A stretch of 64,000 bases of DNA from Rhyacichthys aspro (lineage: Eukaryota; Chordata; Actinopteri; Gobiiformes; Rhyacichthyidae), in NCBI GenBank assembly GCA_036850595.1, contig CM072148.1, positions 7,243,118-7,307,117 on the forward strand. The letters are read 5' to 3'. Under the pieces are notes generated by a model, which did no database searches, had not been told where the DNA came from, and saw only the letters and a program-made list of their open reading frames with translations. Shown piece by piece: positions 60,164-64,000 of the stretch. Made by a program: the position numbers and the translations under genes. The number at the start of each line of letters is the position of its first letter. Position 1 is the stretch's first letter.

Positions 60164-60930
60164 CACGCCGCCGCGCTCGTCTATCGTTCTATTACATGGG
60201 CCAGTGACTGCGCCATCTCTCCGGTTTCACCCCTGCGCTCTCCCAGACGGCTCATATTGCCCGGAGGAATGGTGTGGATGTGGGAGGCAGGGGGGTGAGG
60301 GGAGGGTGACTACAGCACATATTATCTGTCTGAGCAGCACAAATCGCTCCCCAGCAGCAGCCCCTATGTCCTGAAAGCTGAATTTAACGTATAACATTTA
60401 GTCCCAATCATCTCTGGTGTTTCTTTTCCTGTTTAATAATGAATGGTTTTGATGGGGCTTTGAAGACCCTACTACAAGCAAAAAAATACACACCCGTTGT
60501 TAACAAACACTTAAAACACTAAGACAAAATTTGGTTATTCTATGTTTGTTGCTGTATTGTGTGTGATTAGAATATGGGGCAAAAATGCAGCCAAAAAAAA
60601 AAGCTATGGCCTTGACATATTTTGGCCCTGGACTGTAAACGCAGCTTAGACTTTCTCCACTGGTGTGACAGAAAAAGCAAAAAAACAAACAAACAAGATG
60701 GCAAATTATAATTTATTGTGAGATCTCCTAAATTTAAACTTCATGGTACTTTCACTGTACCTCCATTCAGAGTCTTTGGAGGCTTCATGGCTTTTTTATG
60801 ATGCCATAGAACTGGACATTTGTGTAACAGTACAAAGTTTATACAAATTATATACAAATGCCTCCTTCGCTAGTATCACCATTTACTGTCTTAAACTGGA
60901 CAAACAATAGTACTTCCTTGTGTTGTAGAA
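60164..60930. other. GC-richer block, then a gene-free stretch
   Basis: 60164-60380 is repeat-poor and GC-balanced, crossed by two overlapping plus-strand frames of about 90-100 codons with no domain, and could be regulatory. 60380-60930 is AT-rich and plain. Confidence 0.35.
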
Positions 60931-61290
60931 CTCAAGACTGGTCTATTTTGAAAAGGTCTTGGTCTTGTCAGGGACTCAATCCCTAAAGTCTTGCTCTCAG
61001 ACTCCTTTTTTCCATCTTGTCTTAGGCTCAGAAGTAAAGACCAAACAAGACCACAAATTTTATATTTGTCCATTCTTCAGATTGAATGAAAACCTGAATC
61101 ACTTTATATTAAACCAAAAAATCTTGTTCTAACTCTGCCTCCTTCACCGAACACTAACCTCCATGAGTCTGGACTTGGTCTAAGGCTGGACTTCCTTATC
61201 GTACACTGGTTCTGGTCTTGATTCAGTCTTGACCTGGTCTTGCCTGACACAGTCTTGGTCTTGACTCATTCTCAAAACTGAATCACTAAA
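60930..61290 (-). repeat. GACCAAGACC-rich dispersed repeat, inverted copy
   Basis: Reads GGTCTTGGTCTTG, GGACTTGGTC, TTCTGGTCTTGATTC and CAGTCTTGGTCTTGACTC on the plus strand. The block CTGCCTCCTTCACCGAACACTAACCTCC is the inverse of that at 24801-24835. Confidence 0.55.
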
Positions 61291-62270
61291 AGCTAATGAC
61301 TCATTTATCGCTTTGCTTTTGCTTTTGTTGGCAGTTGAAATCCGATTAGTCATAGTGTTTCTCATGAGTTGGCAAAAGTGGACAGGTCAATGTGCTTGGT
61401 CCCAAGACAGTTTCCTCCAAAATAAGATGTGTTATGTAAGATATGTGTCTGTTTAAGCTCCTGATCTACACGGACTGGGTTGGGCATCGTCAAAAACTGT
61501 GAGTTGTTTGGTCCCTCTTTTGAAAGGCCAGTGGTTGTAACAGCCACATTTCACAGAATACATTTTTGCATTACCACTTCATTGATAATAACTCTACTTT
61601 TTCATCAGATTCTTTTTAGTAATTTTTATATATATATATAACATATGTACATCTATCAAAATCTAAGCGATGTACTAAGTCTTCTATAATAATAGCAGCT
61701 GAAATATAATTAGATATAAGAATCGTCCCAATAGTTGCTCTTTTGAAAATATGTCACGGCCTAAAAGCAGCAACAAGTGAAGAAATGCTTGCTGTTTCTC
61801 AATGTGGGGCAAGCTTTCCACCAAAAGCATGCACTCATTTAATAATGTTGCCAGTGTCAAGAACCTAGTGTTTACTACTAACAGGTCCAGGTTCAGACAA
61901 ATAAATAGTTGCTGGTTCTACATAATGTACCTCTTTGTTCTACATTTGTACCAAACCTACCTCTGAGTGTGTGAACATGTCGAGTTTAGCCATAACTGAA
62001 CTTCATAGATAATAACAATACTAAACACTACGCAGGGCTTGAGCTAATACACTTCCCTGTGTGTATCATTGGATAAATAAAATAAATATCACATCCTAGG
62101 TAAACTGTTATATTTGAATAGCCAGTATGATAGTGAACAACATTATAGGGACTTACCCCTCTTATGATGCTATCCAGGGACTTGCCATTTTCAAGGCTAA
62201 TTTTCATCAGTCAATTTAAAATGTATCTCTGTATGTGTTTTACTTTGTGGCTAAAGTTGCATGCAGCTCA
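61291..62270. other. Gene-free stretch
   Basis: Includes a short TA array at 61627-61641. AT-rich and otherwise featureless. Confidence 0.45.
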
Positions 62271-62279
62271 TGTTGTAGA

Positions 62280-62586
62280 TCAGTGGTGTCAGACTCAAAG
62301 TGGTGAGGGGCCACAATAGGAAATAAGAATCCTTTCAGGGGCTGAAGACTGTGACACTTGGGAAGCTTTTATTTAATGTTGGTTTATCTTCATTTGAGTT
62401 TTACAAAAGTTATCTTTAACATTATTTTTTCCTTTATATTTTTTTCCATTTTTGTTGGATTTGAACAGGTTTTATTAGGATTTGAACATGTTTAAGATGT
62501 ATTTGAACAGATTTTGGAACAGGTTTTAGATGATTTGAACATGTTTTATTTGGATTTAAGCAGTTGAGTTTGAGTTTGACATGTGT
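62280..62586. mobile_element. hAT-type MITE with an internal minisatellite
   Basis: The left end TCAGTGGTGTCAGACTCAAA is mirrored by the right end ...TTTGAGTTTGACATGTG. GTTGTAGA stands outside both ends (62272-62279 and 62587-62594), an 8-bp target duplication. The interior (about 62457-62565) is a degenerate tandem array of a unit like GATTTGAACAGGTTTTATTA, period about 21-25 and four or five units. There is no coding capacity. Confidence 0.75.
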
Positions 62587-62594
62587 GTTGTAGA

Positions 62595-63970
62595 CACTAA
62601 AACGTTCACAGCAACAAAGTGAGTGAAGAGTAAAGGTAACAACTTGCCTTTTAAAGCTTCATTTGTCATAAAATATTTTCATATTCAATAACCTGATAAA
62701 AAAAAAACAACCTGGTCATTACTCCTGAAATGTGTCAACCTTGAGAGCCAAGAACCTTGAGTTTGAAATAGGATCACTTCTGCCCTCTAGTGTTAACACG
62801 ATCACAAAATAAGAGCATTTTCAAACTGGACTTTAACACATAATAAAAATAACGATTAGTGTTTTTAAAATGTAATTATCATCACCTGAACACTTTATAG
62901 CCCACATACTCTTGTCAAATGTAAAGATCTGTCATTAAAGTGAACGTGTCACTGCCATAATGTTATAAAACCTGTGAGTCATGGTTCGATGAGATACCTA
63001 TTAGCAGATTGGATCTAGTGGCTCATCATGTGATGTATTTTGTTCAAGTCGCAGGTTTCGCTTTCTTTTCTGTTCCATGTCACTCCAGAAAGACTAGTAT
63101 TGATCTTTGTCTTTCCACACAACCATATAAACATCACAAATATAAGGTCCGAGAATGAGTTTGTGTCTCATATTCATATTCACACAGAGGTGTTATGTGT
63201 CATATGGGGCAGAAATATGTAAATGCATACAGCATGAGAGAGAGCAGGACAGAGACACACCCTCGACAAATAGCAAACACTAAAGCTGACTCTCAGGTGA
63301 TCTTTGCAAAGGAAACAAACACAGGCATTACCAAATGATTGAGCAATTTCATTTCCTGTGCTATTTATTTCAATCAAGCTGCCGTTGAACTGAGCCAGAC
63401 TCTATTTTGACCACCCACACACTCCCGGAGAGCGGACATGACTAGCTCTGTCCGGAACTGATTATAAAAGGAAGAGTTCAGAAAAGCCTCTTCACAGTGT
63501 AACATCTAAATTTTCATATCAATGGTACGAACTACGAAGAACGACATATCAAGATCACAAAAATTAAAATAGTATCTGCTTCTGCTTTCGTCTGAAGCTG
63601 CTTTTCTAGCCTTATCTTTATGCGCTGGCAGTGATCACCTACAACACACAGAAGGATGATGTCAGCTCCATGTTAATCATTGCACAGTTATGAAAGTGTG
63701 TAAACAGTACTTTTTACTACCTCGATCATAAGACGTGTGTTTACATCCTATCCTCACCTGGAAATGAATAAAATGCACCCAGATAAGAATTGATGCTAAT
63801 TTACCTGCAGTATGTCATGCTAGAGCTTTGAACAACACACAATGGATTTAGCATGTGTCCTGATGCGGTTTGATACAGTCACATGGGTGTTGGCTGCCGT
63901 TGGTGCATGTGACTGGCCCAGAAACAAAATGAAAGTAGGAGAAAGATCCTACTAGTGGTTGGTTGCTTAC
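62595..63970. other. Gene-free stretch (possible intron end)
   Basis: AT-rich. If the exon at the right edge is real, this is the 5' end of the intron that follows it on the minus strand. One CTCF-like core lies at 62781-62792. No other motif is noted. Confidence 0.4.
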
Positions 63971-64000
63971 CGTCATCAAAGAAAGCTCTTCGGCCTCCAG
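63971..64000 (-). CDS. Possible partial exon with a perfect splice donor
   Basis: On the minus strand the last 30 bases of the window run into CGGTAAGC, a near-ideal 5' splice site (GTAAGC at 63965-63970). Two frames of the 30 bases are open, reading LEAEELSLMT or GGRRAFFDD, and the third has a stop. The exon continues beyond the window. I do not recognise the gene. If real, the window is intronic or downstream for this minus-strand gene. The evidence is one good donor plus open reading, which can occur by chance. Confidence 0.35.

Noticed and set aside
1..64000. CRISPR arrays, bacterial operons, riboswitches or phage genes
   Set aside because: No regularly spaced repeats or prokaryotic gene layout; microsatellites, introns and vertebrate transposons show a eukaryotic genome.

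Overview
The window reads as nuclear DNA of a ray-finned (teleost) fish. The basis is composition and repeat content: long CA/GT microsatellites, many degenerate hAT-like and Harbinger-like miniature elements, a LINE relic, and a TTAA-flanked element carrying THAP and P2X7-tail-like coding sequence of the kind seen in fish genomes. No operon structure, no long open reading frames and no rRNA or intact tRNA are present. Nearly all open frames are short and lack codon structure, so most of the window is intergenic or intronic.

The one host exon I can suggest is at the right edge (63971-64000, minus strand), where an open sequence abuts a perfect GTAAGC splice donor. If it is real, the window to its left is intron or downstream sequence of a minus-strand gene I cannot name. 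The rest looks like a gene desert or giant intron. It is studded with repeat-poor islands rich in homeobox-type TAAT cores, Forkhead, E-box and CRE-like motifs (for example 1.95-2.24, 10.5-10.7, 11.9-12.5, 13.5-13.9, 22.1-22.3, 23.6-23.9, 27.6-28.2, 29.5-29.8, 32.6-33.1, 35.6-36.9, 37.9-38.3, 40.2-41.0, 51.1-52.2 and 58.0-58.4 kb). These are candidate conserved enhancers, judged by eye only.

The clearest system is a 2,830-bp DNA transposon at 46141-48970. It is flanked by TTAA on both sides, has perfect 18-bp inverted ends beginning AGGTCCC, and fits the Kolobok superfamily. It carries two convergent genes. A four-exon plus-strand gene encodes a P2X7 C-terminal (ballast) domain-like zinc protein of 170 residues with consistent splice phases. 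A minus-strand gene encodes a THAP DNA-binding domain. Each end carries its own CRE (TGACGTCA) and ETS-like promoter motifs. There is not enough room for a transposase catalytic core, so the element is probably mobilised in trans.

Other mobile sequence includes two clean hAT-type MITEs with 8-bp target duplications (19920-20280 and 62280-62586), a MITE with perfect 12-bp ends (20563-20982), a degenerate Harbinger-like element (44021-44572), a four-copy dispersed repeat family (15.2, 49.0, 53.3 and 59.2 kb) and a 395-bp direct duplication at 43.0 and 49.7 kb that is about 99% identical. A degraded coding relic of unknown family lies on the minus strand near 26.1-26.6 kb.
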